Assembly: GCA_003864495.1 (NCBI GenBank)
Contig: ML133401.1
Location: 4,393,189 to 4,457,188 of the forward strand
Direction: 5' to 3'
Length of the DNA stretch: 64,000 nucleotides
From: Nemopilema nomurai
Lineage: Eukaryota; Cnidaria; Scyphozoa; Rhizostomeae; Rhizostomatidae
Numbering within the stretch: position 1 is the stretch's first letter; the number at the start of each line of letters is the position of its first letter. The notes beneath the pieces are model-generated. The model was not told the origin of the DNA and did no database searches. It saw nothing but the letters and a program-made list of their open reading frames with translations. Shown here one piece after another: positions 62,673 through 64,000 of this stretch. A program made the translations under genes and the position numbers.

Positions 62673-64000
62673 CTGAAAAAAAACAAAATATACTTGTTAA
62701 TAATTAAAACAAAATGTTGAGTGGGATAACACAAACTACATAAAGCACAAAGCTTGATTCATGAACAACATTGTTAAAGTTCAAGAATCAAATGAGATAC
62801 ATGTCACAGACCAAAAATCATGTCAGTAACATGACATGGCAAGTTTTTTGACAAAAGAAGGTAACACAATCTTCTCAAGGATTCATCACATTCTCAAAGG
62901 TCACTTGAACAAGAACTTTGCATACATGCCTACAGCTAAAATTAGTTGTTGTTTACTTCAACCTGGTGGCACTTAAGATCAATGGGCAGGTGTAAATCTT
63001 CAAGGGAAACTGATTTCACACATTACAGAACTGAGTTACAGAATTTATTGGGTATATTCTTTTATCAAAAGTTAAATAAACAGAATGTGATACAAAACAT
63101 ATAACTGACTCTAAGTCCCTCCATTTCAAAGTGACCTAAAGTAGCTCCAATCTTATTATCAATCAAAATAAGAAAACTGCCATTGCCTTAAAACTAACAC
63201 ATAACTCAGGCAGATTGATAAGAAAAATTTACTAACAAAATGGCAAAGCAACACGGGAAGGTGTGAGTAGAAAAGCTTGAAGGTGCAAGCCAGGGTGGTT
63301 GCTGTGAAATAGATTGTGGATGCTTGAGCAACTGTCAAAAAAAGTTTGAAATAAATATGACATCTCTTTCAGAGTTGGGATTTGTAATTCTAATTCCTAT
63401 TTGAAAGCGTCATTTGGTAGATATTATTTATCATAACCCATTTTTTCAATTGCACTGTCTCCCACCTCATTACACTAAGGATGGTCCTTTCTTTTTTAAA
63501 ACTGTATCTCTACATTTTTATCTCTTTTATGCTAGGATAAATCTCACTATGCTTCTATAATACCCATTTCTTTAAAATCTTTAAAGATATTTATTCACTT
63601 TTAAGAACTGTGGCTGTATTTCACCACATACACTAATTTTGATGAAATGTCAAGCTTTATGTACTAAACAGTTGACAGAAAACATATTCAGTATTATTTT
63701 AAGTGGAAAGTTTCTCTAAAACCCTACTCTACACCTATTCCTTTAAGATTTAATAAACAATCCTAAAGGTTAACCCTTGTCGGCCACCTCTGACTTCAGC
63801 TTAAATTTTGCATTGCTCATATTTCAGTCCAAAATTTGAAAAGGCTACACCAAAATCATATCAACAATAGAGAAAAGAAATTTGATCAAAATTACGTTGA
63901 ATAACCGTTAACAGGAAAAACGAGCTTTGATTCCTATCAGAGCTTGCAGACATAAGTAAAAGCAACTTGGCCCATGCTACAAGTGAGTGGTTTGATGGTG
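62673..64000. other. Integrin 5' UTR intron and upstream region
   Basis: AT-rich, with no exon recognised. A strong acceptor (long T tract, then CAG) at 62673-62675 implies a non-coding first exon somewhere to the right, perhaps outside the window. TGACTGTCAATCCAT is duplicated just left of this region (about 62339-62374). Confidence 0.5.

Overview
This is a stretch of animal nuclear genome: AT-rich, with many short coding exons separated by introns that carry minisatellites and small inverted-repeat elements. I reconstructed the genes by eye from splice signals, reading phase and remembered family sequences. The exon sizes, the repeat load and an integrin beta with an ordinary metazoan cytoplasmic tail suit an invertebrate such as an anthozoan cnidarian. 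That assignment is inference; no species marker is present.

Three multi-exon genes lie in tandem, all on the minus strand. (1) Positions 1663-19906: a kinesin-3-like gene in 17 recognised exons, coding for motor, neck, FHA domain and a very long coiled coil. It is probably cut off by the left edge. Its motor keeps the P-loop but has lost the usual nucleotide-base motif, switch I spacing and switch II residues. (2) Positions 26206-40053: a TMEM145/GPR180-like seven-helix membrane protein in 17 recognised exons (511 codons), with an unresolved 3' end. (3) Positions 43827-62665: a complete integrin beta gene in 25 exons (765 residues), from signal peptide through PSI, beta-I, cysteine-rich repeats and membrane helix to the two NPxY motifs. 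Its beta-I specificity loop lacks the usual disulfide.

The intergenic parts (about 19.9-26.2, 40.1-43.8 and 62.7-64 kb) hold no confidently recognised gene. Two weak candidate exons with a membrane helix lie at 25.06-25.36 kb, and an unassigned ORF lies at 21.5-21.8 kb.

Mobile and repeated DNA is frequent inside introns. I see a tRNA-like inverted-repeat element with a 14-bp flanking duplication (3964-4330), a 1.34-kb hAT-type element with a perfect 8-bp target duplication inside the integrin gene (57433-58770), nested inverted-repeat elements (52.4-53.3 kb), a dispersed repeat family with at least four copies, and minisatellites with 36-, 19-, 26- and 65-bp units. The three genes share strand and proximity only; nothing in the sequence shows they work together. 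I see no operon-like, viral, CRISPR or rRNA features.
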